64,000 bases of DNA from NCBI GenBank assembly GCA_030737835.1, contig CM060848.1, forward strand, positions 8,268,063 through 8,332,062, in the 5' to 3' direction. The notes under the pieces are model-generated. The model did no database searches. It was not told the DNA's origin and saw nothing but the letters and a program-made list of their open reading frames with translations. The number at the start of each line of letters is the position of its first letter. The stretch's first letter is position 1. Positions 33,437-43,882 of the stretch are shown here, piece after piece. A program made the position numbers and the translations under genes. The stretch comes from Acorus gramineus (lineage: Eukaryota; Streptophyta; Magnoliopsida; Acorales; Acoraceae).

Positions 33437-36139
33437 TGTTATATATGTGTCACTTTTTAGCCTTCTGGTCACCATTGGAGCATTCTGGCAGTTTTTCAAC
33501 TTTTTCGTTTTTCGATCGGAACCGCTAAAATTTTGGACTTTTAGCTATCATCCTGAGTTTGAGAGCTCCGATTAAAAATCTAACTGCATATTATGTGTCC
33601 TGGTGCCATTTCAAGCCACTCACGAAAATTTCATCGAATTCCGGTAACGTTTCAGAATTTCGCAGTTCCGAATCGTATCCGGGTTTTGACCAATCGAAAA
33701 GTCATTGGGAGACTTGACTTGGTCAAGGTTGACCCTTGACTTGGTCAATAGGTTTTGGTTTTTAGTGTGGTTGGGTTGACTAGGGTCAAATCTCACCTAA
33801 ACCTAACCTAAACCTAGCTTAACCTAATCCTTTTTTCACTAAGTGTAAGTGGTGAGTGTGTGGCCCCCTTTAAGTCCACGCCTAGGAATAGTCCCCTCCC
33901 CTATTCATCATCTTCTCCACTTCAAATCTCTCTCTCCCTTCTCTTTAAATTCCCCTTTTGACCTAGTAGAGGTGTTGGATTGAGAAGCCCTAGAAGGAGA
34001 AAAGTTTGGTAAGGACCCGATCTATCCTTCCATGGTTTCATTTTCGAGTTCCCTCATGTGTGACCCCCTCTCATAGCCTCTTTTCTCCCCTGTTTTCAGC
34101 CCTTCCTTGGCTGAGAAGGAGGCTTGGTGGTGGTGGTCTTGGAGGTGACAAATCGGTGCACGAAGAGCACCCGATCTTCCCTCCCTTCCTTTCCTCTCCT
34201 TGGGTGAGCTTCTTTCCTTCCTTTTCTTGTTTAGATGCATGTTTAGGATGTGTTTTTGGGTGTGCATGGTGGGCATGAGTGTTTGGGGTGGGGGAGGGCT
34301 GAGGGAGGTGGTAGGGTTGGCTCGGGTGCATGCGGGCTGATCGGCGTGCGTGCGCTTGAGCCTGGGCGCGCAGGCAGGCAGGCGCAGGCAGGCAGGCGAG
34401 CTGCTGTCAGGCGAGCTGGGCGCGTGCTGTCGGGCTCGCTGGGCTCTTGCGGTTGGGCGCGCTGGGGGCAGTGTGCGGCGTGCGCGCGGAGCGCTGCGTA
34501 GGGGCGCAGTGCGTGCGGTGTGCGTGGGGAGGCGAGCGGGCGTGCGCGCGGGGTGCTGTGCCGGGGCGCAGTGTGTGCGGGTGTGCGCGCGAGGCGCTGC
34601 GCTGGGTCGCAGTGCGCGCGGGTGCACCCGGGGCTGGGGCGCGGCAGTGTGCCCAGGGCGAGGGTGTGCATGCGTGCGTGCGCACCCGTGCGTGCGCGTG
34701 CGGGTGGCCGTGCGTATGGCCGCCGGGGGTTCGGGAGTGAGTCGGGGCACTCGGGCTCGCGTGCGTGCGGGCCGTATGCACGCTTGTCCGAGTGTTGGGT
34801 ATTTATAGCGTATTTTTGTATGTAATTGTGTATTTTACTCACCATGTTGAATACCCTGTCTTGCAGATCTTGACGGACGGTCACGCATCGACCCGGGTAT
34901 TGGTGAGTGGGACAACCCAACCCAGTAGGGAGGCATTCTATACACTTAGGAGTGTATTACCCTCCCCTGGGACACTATAGTTCATATTAACTTGTATTAA
35001 GTGTAACTATGCATGCATGATTATTATGTAGTATCCATGCCACCCTAGACCCTGTATGTTAGGGATACTTGCCCTTATGATATGTATAAAGGCCCATGCA
35101 TCCTGATACTATGTTTCCATGCTAGGAAAGCCTCGACCTATGCATGTGTCCCATTTAGTTTAATTTACTTTAAATCAAAATGTGAGTTATTTAGTAATGA
35201 GCATGCTTAGTGAATATTATAACCATGTGGTTATAATACAGGCTTCCCCGCATCGTAGTTATGCGCTCTGGAGGAATTCGCAAGAATTCATGACATTTAA
35301 AATGTTAGGAAGATGTTGCCGATGGATCCAAGTGGATCGTATACGTGTGGGTAGGCTGTTTCTATTCCCTTCGTTGGATCCGTATAGAGACTGCCCCAGC
35401 GTTAGACAGGCCGTCCTGACAGAGGGCTCCCATCAGTAGGTACCTCCTGATTTGGTTTCGGACTGTGCTGAATTGTGGGAGTAGACCAGGCGGGCTACGG
35501 AGTGGAGGAGAGACTATCGGTGGACCAAGGGTGATTAACAGCCTAGTCAGTCCCAATAGACCATGTCACCTATTGGAGGGTGAGGGTGAGGGTGTGGTGG
35601 GTCGGCGATGTAGCGACCCACTAGATTGTGTAGTTCCTGCCACTTAGAGGCTTTGAATTATTTGTGGTTAATATGAATTGTGATGCATGGGTTGTGCTAT
35701 TCACTGAGCGTGTGGCTCACCCCTCGCATATTTTTCTCCAGTTATCACTGAGTCGGATCTGAAGGAGGAGCTCCCCGAGGGACTTCAGCAGTAGCGGAGC
35801 AGCGCCACGTTCCGCGAGTGTTAGAGGCTATCAGCATCCCTTTTTATTGTATGTATTATATTTCCGTGCTTGGGCACCCGTTTGTATTATATTGGATGTT
35901 GTTGTATATATTGGCTCTCACAGGACAGTTGATTATGTATCGAGTCTGTAATGTGTCTTTGAATTATAGACTCAGTCTTTTAGCTTCCGCTATTTGTGTA
36001 TATATCATGTTAGCCCTGCTTTTGTCTGTGTTGTCATTTTTGAAGTTGTTTAGAGTATGTTATTGACCTCCTGTATAGACTGCTGATATCATATATACCA
36101 TTTGCCGCGTCCCGGGGACGGCCGCCCTGGGGCGTGACA
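33437..36139 (+). mobile_element. Solo LTR, long gypsy family, copy 3
   Basis: 2703 bp from TGTTATATATGTGTCAC to GGGGCGTGACA, flanked by perfect TGTCG duplications (33432-33436 and 36140-36144). Predicted splice signals: donor after 34203 (GGGTGAGC), acceptor TTGCAG, cassette 34867-34902, GTGAGTGG, and late acceptor TTTTTCTCCAG with the next exon at 35742. Predicted intron 1 is 663 bp and contains the GC-rich stretch 34320-34790. No clear TATA box is seen, unlike the copies at 37050 and 357. Confidence 0.9.
34867..34902 (+). other. Exon-like 36-nt cassette of the LTR, copy 3
   Basis: Bordered by TCTTGCAG and GTGAGTGG; it starts ATCTTGACGGACGG. The first half of the cassette is nearly identical to the copies at 38891 and 2037. 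Confidence 0.5.
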
Positions 36140-36294
36140 TGTCGCCTCGGACTAAGGGTCGCGCACTAGCCGCAACAGCACAATTAAGCCTCCCTTCAAT
36201 GGAACGAGGCACAGATGAGGTCGTGAATACAAATAAGTCGTACTCGTCCATATCAAATTGGAGGCAAAGCAGGTTTTCCATTCTGGTCTTCCTA

Positions 36295-37049
36295 GAAGAT
36301 AAGGTCTTCCTTGGTAGTTTACCTTTTCAGGTCTACCCTGCCATTCACCTTTTCAAGTCTTCCTTGGCAAGTCACCTTTTCAGGTCTACCCTGCCATTCA
36401 CATTTTCAGGTCTTCCTTGGCACTTCACTTTTTTAGGTCTACCCTGCCGTTCACCTTTTCAGGTCTTCCTTGGCAGTTCACCTTTTCAGGTCTTCCTTGG
36501 CAGTTCACCTTTTCAGGTCTACCCTGCCGTTCACCTTTTTAGGTCTTCCTTGGCAGTTTACCTTTTCTGGTCTACCCTGCCGTTCACCTTTTCAGGTCTT
36601 CCTTAGCAGTTTACCTTTTCAGATCTACCCTGCCGTTCACCTTTTCAGGTCTACCCTGCCATTCACCTTTTCAGGTCTTCCTTGGCAGTTCACCTTTTCA
36701 GGTCTACCCTGCCATTCACCTTTTCAGGTCTTCCTTGGCAGTTCACCTTTTAAGGTCTACCCTGCTGTTCACCTTTTTACGTCTTGCTTGGCAGTTGACC
36801 TTTTTAGGTCTACCCTACTGTTCACCTTTTCAGGTCTTCTATGGAAGTTCACCTTTTCTGGTCTACCCTGCCGTTCACCTTTTTAGGTCTTCCATGGCAG
36901 TTCACCTTTTCAGGTCTACCCTGCCGTTCACCTTTTCAGGTCTACCCTGCCATTCACCTTTTCAGGTCTTCCTTAGCAGGTCACCTTTTCAAGTCTACCC
37001 TGCCGTTCACCTTTTCAGGTCTCCCTTGGAAGTTCACCTTTTCAGGTCT
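36295..37049 (+). repeat. Tandem repeats of about 53 bp (26+27 dimer), retroelement interior, block 4
   Basis: Alternating units CACCTTTTCAGGTCTACC-CTGCCGTT and CACCTTTTCAGGTCTTCC-TTGGCAGTT. The dimer length is not a multiple of three and the sequence is nearly stop-free in all three forward frames, so long open frames cycle through LFRSS-, SPFQV- and FTFSG-like peptides. This is a property of the repeat, not evidence of a protein. Confidence 0.9.
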
Positions 37050-38890
37050 TGTTATATATCTGTCACTTTTAGCCTGCTGGTAACCGTTGGAGCGTTCTGA
37101 CAGTTTTTTTGTTTTTACCGATTTTTGATCGGAACCGCTTATTTTTGGGACTGTTAGCTATCGTCCTGAGTTAGAGGACTCCGATTAGAAATCTAACTGC
37201 ATATTTGGTGTCCTGGTGCCATTTTAGGCCTCTCACGAAAATTTCATCGAATTCCGGCATCGTTTACAAAAATCTCGCAGTTCCGGGGCGTATCCGGGTT
37301 TTTAAGTCGCGCACTATAAATAAGTGGGATCTAAAATCCCGAGTTACTGTTCATCATCTTCCCCAACTTCATTTTCTCTCTCCCCTCTCTCTTTTTCTCC
37401 CATTAGAGGCCCTTAGACCCCTCAAAGCTTGAAACCTAAAGCACGGGAAGTGTAGATCGGGTCCCGATCTACGCTCCGGTGTCTTCAAATCCCGATTCCG
37501 GCGATCTTAGCTTTCCCATCCACCCTCTTTTCTCCTCTGATCGGGGCTGTTTCGGAGGCCGAGCGAGATCCGGGCGGTGGAAGCCCTTGGGGAAAGGTTT
37601 CGGCGCGCGGAGAGCGTTCGGACTTCGCTTCCTCCCTTGGTAAGCCTCTTTTTCCCTCTTTTTCTTGCATAGATGTATGCTAGGAGGTGGAATTTGGGGT
37701 TGGGTGAGGGTCGGCGGCTGTGGGTGGCCGTCGGAGGGCGGTGGAGGTGGTCGGAGGACGGTGGTGGTGGTAGAGGTGCTCGGGAATGGGTGGGAGGTGG
37801 CCTTGGGCAGTGGTGGTGGCTGTCTCGGGCAGGGCAGCAGCAGCTGGCGCGGCTGGCAGGGCTGTTTGGCGCGCGCGTGCGTACGCGCGGGCATGCGCGC
37901 GGGCGTGCGCGCGGGCATGCAGTCGGGGGGGAGATGGTGGCCAGCAGGCGCGAGTGCTGGGCGTGCTGTGCGCAGGCATGCTGGGCGCGCTGAGTGGGGC
38001 TGGCCGGGTAGTCAGGAGCAGGTGCACCAGTTTGCTGGGCGCGCGAGCGCGTGCGCGAGGGTGCGCGCGCGGGCGTGCGCTCGGGGGGTGCAGGGGGAGG
38101 CGTGCGGAGCTGGCAGGCTGCGGGCTGCGCGAGCAGGGCAGGCCGGCTGGGCAGGCCATGCTCGAGCAGCTGGCAGGGGGTGCTCGGGCACCAGGCGGAC
38201 GGTACTCGGGTGGGTAGGCGAGCGGTGCTCGGGCCACTCGGCGACGCGCGCAGGCAGGCAGCGCGGGCAGCAGCGCGCGCAGGCTGGCAGGCGCGCCGAG
38301 CGCGTGCTGCCAGGCGCGCTGGGTGCGTGCTGCGCGGGCGTGCGCGTGGACGCTGGGTGACGGTCCCGGGTGCTGGGCGCTGAGCGCCGGGGTGCTGGGC
38401 TGCGGGTGCTGGGTGCTGGGTCGGGGCCCGGGGCGCTAGGCGCCAGGCGGGCAGGGCGCGCGCGGGTGCTGCGCGTGGGGCGCGGGGCACTCGGGCGTGT
38501 GGCAGGCAGTCTTGGGCGCTGCGCTGGGGCGCAGTGCAGGCGGGGGTGCGCGCGGGAGGTGCGCGCGGGGCGCGGCGAGGCCGTGGTGGTGCGCGCGGGG
38601 CGCGGGGAGGCGGCGGTGGTGCGCGCGAGGCGAGGCGCTGCGCGCGGGGGCGCGCGGGGTGCTCGCGGGCGGCGCGAGGAGTGCGGGGTGCGCGGGCTGA
38701 GGCGCGGCGGCGCGTCCGGGCGGTCGGGTGGCCGTGCGGGTGGTTGTCGGAGTGCTCGGGCTAGCGTGCGTGCGGGTCGTATGCACGTTTGCCCGAGTGT
38801 TGGGTGTTACTTATGGGTTTGGTGTATTTTTGGTTGTCTCTTGTGGTAGGTATGGATTTTAACTCACCATATTGATTGTCTGTCTTGCAG

Positions 38891-38926
38891 ATCTAGACGG
38901 ACGGTCGCGCGACGACCCCGATTCTG
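38891..38926 (+). other. Exon-like 36-nt cassette of the LTR, copy 4
   Basis: Bordered by TCTTGCAG and GTGAGTGG. Predicted intron 1 is 1251 bp (37640-38890) and predicted intron 2 is 1248 bp (38927-40174). Confidence 0.5.
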
Positions 38927-39233
38927 GTGAGTGGGACAATCCAACCCAGTAGAGAGGCGTTGTACGCACTTGGGGCGTATACCGACCTCTCCTGGGGCGC
39001 CATGGATAAATATTACCTACAATAATATGTAATCCATGCTTGTGTAAATTATGTGTAGAATGCATGCTACCCTAGTCCTTGTATGTTAGGGACTTGCACC
39101 CTTAGGATATGCGTATGAGCCATGCAGCATGTCCCCTGGTTTTCATGCTAGGAAACCCCGGCCTATGCATGCGTCCTACTAGTTTATTTATTAAATTAAA
39201 TGCTGGTATCTGTTAGATCGCATGCCTTAGAAT

Positions 39234-39560
39234 AATATTATAGGGAGGAGCCTTGCGAGGTCAACGCTGAGACCCGTGTTAGGGTACTCCGTGTTCCTTG
39301 TTTGGTTGTCGGGATGTCCTGTATCGGGACCTCAGGCTGCCCTCCCAAGGTTCTAGTCCCAATAATATTATATGTAATGATTGTATGATTGGTATAATTA
39401 TTAGCATAGTTGGTGGATATTATAGGGGAGGGGCCTTGCAAGGACAGCGGTGAGACCCGGGTTAGGGTACTCCGTGTTCCTTGTTTGGTTGTCGGGATAT
39501 CCTATAACGGGAACTCACGCCGCCCTTCCGAGTTTCTTTCCCCCAATGATATTCCAGCCT
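39234..39560 (+). repeat. Tandem duplication of about 180 bp inside the LTR
   Basis: TATTATAGGGG, TTAGGGTACTCCGTGTTCC and TTGTTTGGTTGTCGGGAT occur twice in the same order. The copy at 357-3963 has this segment once (about 1555-1700, reverse). Confidence 0.85.
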
Positions 39561-40581
39561 TGCTGATTTTTGTACATGTTCCCCGCATCTTGGTGATGCA
39601 CCCGGTTGAATTCAGAGGAGTTCATGACATTTGAGTTGTAATGATATGTAGTCGGCGGATCCGAGTGGATCATATGCGTATGGATAGGCTGTTCTGTTCC
39701 CTGCGTTGGATCCGGTAGAGGCTACCCCCAGCGTTAGAAAGGCCGTCCATCGGAGGACCCACATTAGTAGGCACCTCCTGATTTGGTTTCGGACTATGCT
39801 GAAGTTGTGGGTGGAGACCAAGCGGCCTACGGAGTGGAGGGAGAGACTATCGGTGGACCAAGGGTGACCAACAGCCTAGTCAGTCCCAAAATCCTATGTC
39901 ACCCGTGGTAGGGTGAGGGTGAGGGTGTAGTGGGTTGGCGATGAGCGACCTACTGGATTTGTGAATGGATGATCATCAGTCCCAATAGCCTATGTCACCC
40001 ATTGATGGGTGAGGGTGAGGGTGTGGTGGTTCGGCGAAGTACGAACCACTGGATTATGTTGTTATGTCTTGGAGATTGGATAAATAATGGAATTGTGGTA
40101 AATATTGTCTGTGATGCATGGGTTGTGCTGTTCACTGAGCGTGTGGCTCACCCCTCGCACATGTTTTTCCCCAGTGGTCACTGAGCCTGAGCTAGAGCCG
40201 GAGCAGCAGTTGGAGCTTTCCGAGGGATTCCTTCAGTAGCGGAGCAGCGCCACGTTCCGCGAGTGCCAGAGGTTATCAGCATCCCTTCTTGACTGTATGT
40301 ATTGATTTCCGTGCTTGGCACGTGTTTGTATATGTTCAGTTGTATTTGTGTATATTGGCTCTCACAGGACAGATGATTGAGTATCGAGTCTGTAGAATGT
40401 TTATTCACAGATTCAGTCTTTTGCTTCCGCATTTGGTGTATATATCATGTCAGCCCCTTTTGTTGCATGTGTGTCATTCTAGTTGTCTGTGTATGATATA
40501 TTATTGACCTCCTGTGTAGGCTTCTGATATGATATACATACACTTGCCGCGTCCCTGGGTTGGCCGCCCTGGGGCGTGACA

Positions 40582-41145
40582 GGCTACCTTGCCGTTCACC
40601 TTTTCAGGTCTTCCTTGGCAGTTCACCTTTTCAGGTCTACCTTGCCGTTCACCTTTTCAGGTCTTCCTTGGCAGTTCACCTTTTCAGGTCTACCATGCCA
40701 TTCACCTTTTTAGGTCTTCCTTGACAGTTCACCTTTTCTGGTCTACCCTGCCGTTCACTTTTTCAGGTCTTCCCTGGTAGTTCACCTTTTCAGGTCTACC
40801 CTGTCTGTTCACCTTTTCAGGTCTACCCTGCTGATCACCCATTCAGGTCTTCCATGTAGGTCACCCTTTCAGATCTACCATGTCGTTCACCTTTTCAGGT
40901 CTACTATCGATCACCCATTCAGGTCTTCCATGGCAGTTCACCTTTTCAGGTCTACCCTGCCGATCACCTTTTCAGGTCTACCCTGCCGATCACCCATTCA
41001 GGTCTTCCATGGCAGGTCACCTTTTCAGGTCTACCATGTCGATCACCTTTTCAGGTCTACCCTGTCTATGACCTTTTTAGGTCTACCCTACCGATCACCT
41101 TTTTAGGTTTTCCTTGCAGGTCACCTATTTAGGTCTTCCTTGTCT
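40582..41145 (+). repeat. Tandem repeats, retroelement interior, block 5
   Basis: Continuation of block 4 beyond the solo LTR, with the same CACCTTTTCAGGTCTACC unit plus variants GATCACCCATTCAGG. The repeats stop at about 41145, before about 200 bp of unique DNA that leads to the PPT. Confidence 0.88.
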
Positions 41146-41342
41146 TCCATGATTAAAATAAGAAAGAAGTAGAAAAGTTTTATCTCGACAAAAGTCAGAT
41201 GAGAATTCAACATGCGAGGTCCCAATGTTTGACCTTCTACTTTCCCGATCCTTGAAAGACAAAGAGTCTGAAGATTTGATCTAATCATTAAGAGGACTTC
41301 TCTTAAGTCTGTTCTTCTGTTCTCATGATCCTCGAAAGACTA

Positions 41343-41354
41343 GAAAAGGGGGCA
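41343..41354 (+). other. Polypurine tract
   Basis: GAAAAGGGGGCA immediately precedes the 3' LTR start (TGTAGAAGCCC at 41356), the usual position for plus-strand priming. Confidence 0.75.
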
Positions 41355-41355
41355 T

Positions 41356-41832
41356 TGTAGAAGCCCAAATTTGTCACACCTTAGGATCCATTTAAAAAGG
41401 CCATACCGCCTCGGCCCATGACATGGGGCCAGAAACATAACACCATCTTAGGTTGGGCCATGATATGCTCACACCTCCATGAAAATAAGCACACCCCCTC
41501 CCACTATAAATAAGAGGGTATCCCCTTCATCAAGGGGGACTTCTTCTTCTTCCTCAAAAAAAGAGAACCCTAGACCCAAGCTTGAAATCCCATTTTAATG
41601 GAGATTGGGCTTCACCGTTGGAGGTTCTTGCCAAAAAAGATCTACGTGTGGCTTGATCCCTCAAAATGGATACGTAGGCAGCCTGATTTACATCAGGTTC
41701 AGTCCAGACGAACCTCGTCAATCCCTCCACAGCAGACCCTATTCGTCGTCTCTTCGCGGATCTACTCAAACCAACCCCGGACCGCCCTTGAGTTTGGCCC
41801 AATCAAAGAGGAGGACATTTTCACCTCCCACC
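41356..41832 (+). repeat. 3' LTR of the tandem-repeat retroelement
   Basis: 477 bp, close match to 31213-31693, ending CACCTCCCACC. TATAAATA is at 41505-41512. It is followed by CTAGT (41833-41837), the right target duplication, and then hAT B resumes. Confidence 0.9.
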
Positions 41833-41837
41833 CTAGT

Positions 41838-42961
41838 AAATGTTGTTGGAGGCTCTTGTAAGCGATGGAACATCCTTTGAGATAAACAAACTGTAAGAAT
41901 TGTAGAAGCATTGAATAATTGTAAACTCTCAAGTGATCGAGGTTTGAATTAAAAAAACTAGCCTTAAACGTGCCGGTGATACACCTTGGGGATCATATTA
42001 TGGGACAATTTTGAACTTGATTTTGATGTTTTCTTCTGTGGTTGATGTATTTGAAATTATTCAAGAAGATGGCCTACACTCTGAGCACAGAGCTGAAGCT
42101 TCTTTTCTTATGGACTGAATGCAATCTTTTGATTTTGCCTTCAGTTTACTCCTGATGAAAAATGTTTTGTGAATCACAAATGAGTTATCACTAGCATTGA
42201 AACGGAAAAATCTAGATATTATAAATGCTATGACACTAGTTAAAGTGTCTAAGCAACGTTTGCAGATGATGAGAGATGATAAATGGGGATCTTTATTAAA
42301 TGATGTGTCTTTATTTTGTATCAAACATGATATTTTTGTCCCGAACATGTCTGATATTTTTTTAGTTCGTGAGAGATCATGACGCCGAGCTCCACAAATT
42401 ACAAATTTATACCATTATCGTGTTGAGCTATTCTATGCAGTTATAGATATGCAACTTTGAGAGCTTAACAACCGCTTTACAGATGTGAACACCGAGTTAC
42501 TACGTTGCATAGCTTACTTGAATACATGTGACTCTTTTTCCACTTATGATAGGCAGAAGTTGATTCTTCTTGCTGGGCTTTATGCATCTGATTTTTTTAC
42601 AGCGGACCTTATAGCACTTGACAATCAACTTCAAAATTATATTATGGATATATGTTCCAGCAATGACTTTTTAGAATTAAAAGGAATTTGTGACCTTCCT
42701 AGAAAGCTAGTGGAGACAAAGAAACACCTCTTATATCCATTAGTCTATTTGTTTCTGAGGTTAGCGTTGATTTTACTGGTTGCGACTGCAAGCATTGAAA
42801 GAGATTTTTGAGGAATGAAAATCATTAAGAACCGATTGCACAATAGAATGGGAGATCAATGAATGAATGATTGTTGGTCACATACATTGGAAAAAGACAT
42901 ATTCGATAATGTTGATAATGAAATTATTATAAAACGATTTCAAAATATGAAATCTCGTTGA
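41838..42961 (+). pseudogene. hAT transposase pseudogene, C-terminal part (element B)
   Basis: Resuming after the retroelement, the frame fragments read VNVVGGSCKRWN, ALNNCKLSSDRGLNQ and DTPWGSYYGT, typical of the DUF4371/RNase H-like region of ZMYM1-like hAT transposases. The hAT C-terminal dimerisation region follows (42485-42811, ending near ATASIERDF) and a final stretch with IIKNRL and RFQNMKSR before a TGA at 42959-42961. Frameshifts and in-frame stops are present. It is the direct continuation of 28083-29050, 29939-29981 and 31049-31212. Confidence 0.82.
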
Positions 42962-43028
42962 TGACAATTATAAAAGTTTATATATTGGAAATTTTTTATC
43001 TCCTTTCTTTTATTGGTTTATTTTTTAT

Positions 43029-43882
43029 TAGGGAAAAATTCATATAACTCCCTGTAAACTTGGATAAATCAGTTTTAGTCCCTATAAAATTGATAAATCA
43101 CCGTAGGTCCCTATAATCTTTGAAAAATTATGTTTTAGTCCCTGCTGTTACCCCATCTAACCCCATCTAACGTGACCCACAGTTAAGCCTAACTAGGAAT
43201 GCCATATTACCATATGACCCTCCCCTCATTTGCTTTCTATCAGGCTTTCTCACATTCGATTTTTCCTTAAAAAAACATCCACAAAAAAATTACAGAAGGC
43301 TTGTGAAAACCTCCCAGTTCCTTCGAAGTCTCTCCCCAAATCCTTCGAAGTCCCCATGAAACCGATTGACGCCTGATAAGCCTCCATGAAACCCATCGAC
43401 GCCTCTCCTGAAGCCATTACGAGTATCTCATGAAGCCGATCGAAGCTTTGATTCCCTCGGTTGCAGTTGAAGTCCAACACACAGATTGAGTAAGAAATGT
43501 CTAGGGTTTTAATAAATGTTATCACTTAGATTTAATTTTTGCAAACATTTGTTTTCAAGTGATTTAGATTAGATCATTGTAGGGTTTTACTCTCAAATGG
43601 CATTTCATATCAGGGCATATTCATAATGGCATTCGGTGTGGTTTTATCTCATATTAGGTCTTTATGATAATGTCATAAAGATGGTTTATTTCAGATTAGG
43701 GCTTACTATTAATGTAATCAGGGTATTTGTAGTATTGGTTCATTTGAACTTCAAATTGTTTGCTTGAGGGCTTATGAATGTTTTTCTGTTTGGTTTATTT
43801 TATACTGATGTGATGAATTTTTTTTCTGAGTTGATGCGTTCCTTAATTCATGTATGATATATGATTATGATTTTTCAAAACA
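43029..43882 (+). mobile_element. Left end and leader of a Mutator-like element
   Basis: The sequence changes at GGGAAAAATTCATATAAC and continues with repeated AGTCCCTATAA phrases (43075-43140), a style common in MULE ends. A leader with no gene follows, up to the MULE start codon at 43883. I could not find the matching right end. Confidence 0.5.

Larger units (their letters stand above)
37050..40581 (+). mobile_element. Solo LTR, long gypsy family, copy 4
   Basis: 3532 bp from TGTTATATATCTGTCAC to GGGGCGTGACA. The left flank is GGTCT and the right flank GGCTA, consistent with a GGTCT duplication that has lost one base. TATAAATA lies at 37315-37322. Predicted splice signals: donor after 37639 (GGTAAG), acceptor TTGCAG, cassette 38891-38926, GTGAGTGG, and late acceptor TTTTTCCCCAG with the next exon at 40175. 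Extra length comes from the GC-rich stretch 37700-38760 and a roughly 180-bp tandem duplication at 39234-39560. Confidence 0.88.
31213..41832 (+). mobile_element. Complete non-autonomous LTR retroelement with a tandem-repeat interior
   Basis: 5' LTR 31213-31693, PBS 31696-31711, PPT 41343-41354, 3' LTR 41356-41832, target duplication CTAGT (31208-31212 and 41833-41837). Without the two nested solo LTRs (33437-36139 and 37050-40581) it would be about 4.4 kb. The interior has no gag, protease, RT, RNase H or integrase. It has a short leader, about 3 kb of tandem repeats, and a short stretch before the PPT. It must have been moved by enzymes from another element. It interrupts hAT B. Confidence 0.88.
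27694..43029 (+). mobile_element. hAT element B (ZMYM1-like), interrupted three times
   Basis: It starts CAAGGGCAGTGCCACC after the octamer GTTATGAT (27686-27693). Remaining segments are 27694-29050, 29939-29981, 31049-31212 and 41838-43029. They are separated by a Mutator MITE (29051-29929), another hAT element (29982-31040) and a complete LTR retroelement (31213-41832); the intervening 29930-29938, 31041-31048 and 41833-41837 are their duplicated targets. Joined in order, the segments follow one hAT transposase from start codon to C-terminal dimerisation region. No right TIR was found; the sequence changes character at about 43029. Confidence 0.8.

Noticed and set aside
34022-34920. 242- and 225-codon frames on the - strand
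   Set aside because: Same GC-rich block of the LTR copy at 33437-36139; not conserved as a frame among copies.
36139-37100. 155-, 138- and 121-codon frames encoding SPFQV / LFRSS repeats
   Set aside because: Translation of a 53-bp tandem repeat read through all frames; no start context, signal or domain.
37469-38849. Several frames of 110-327 codons on both strands
   Set aside because: GC-rich block of the LTR copy at 37050-40581; multiple overlapping frames in both directions.
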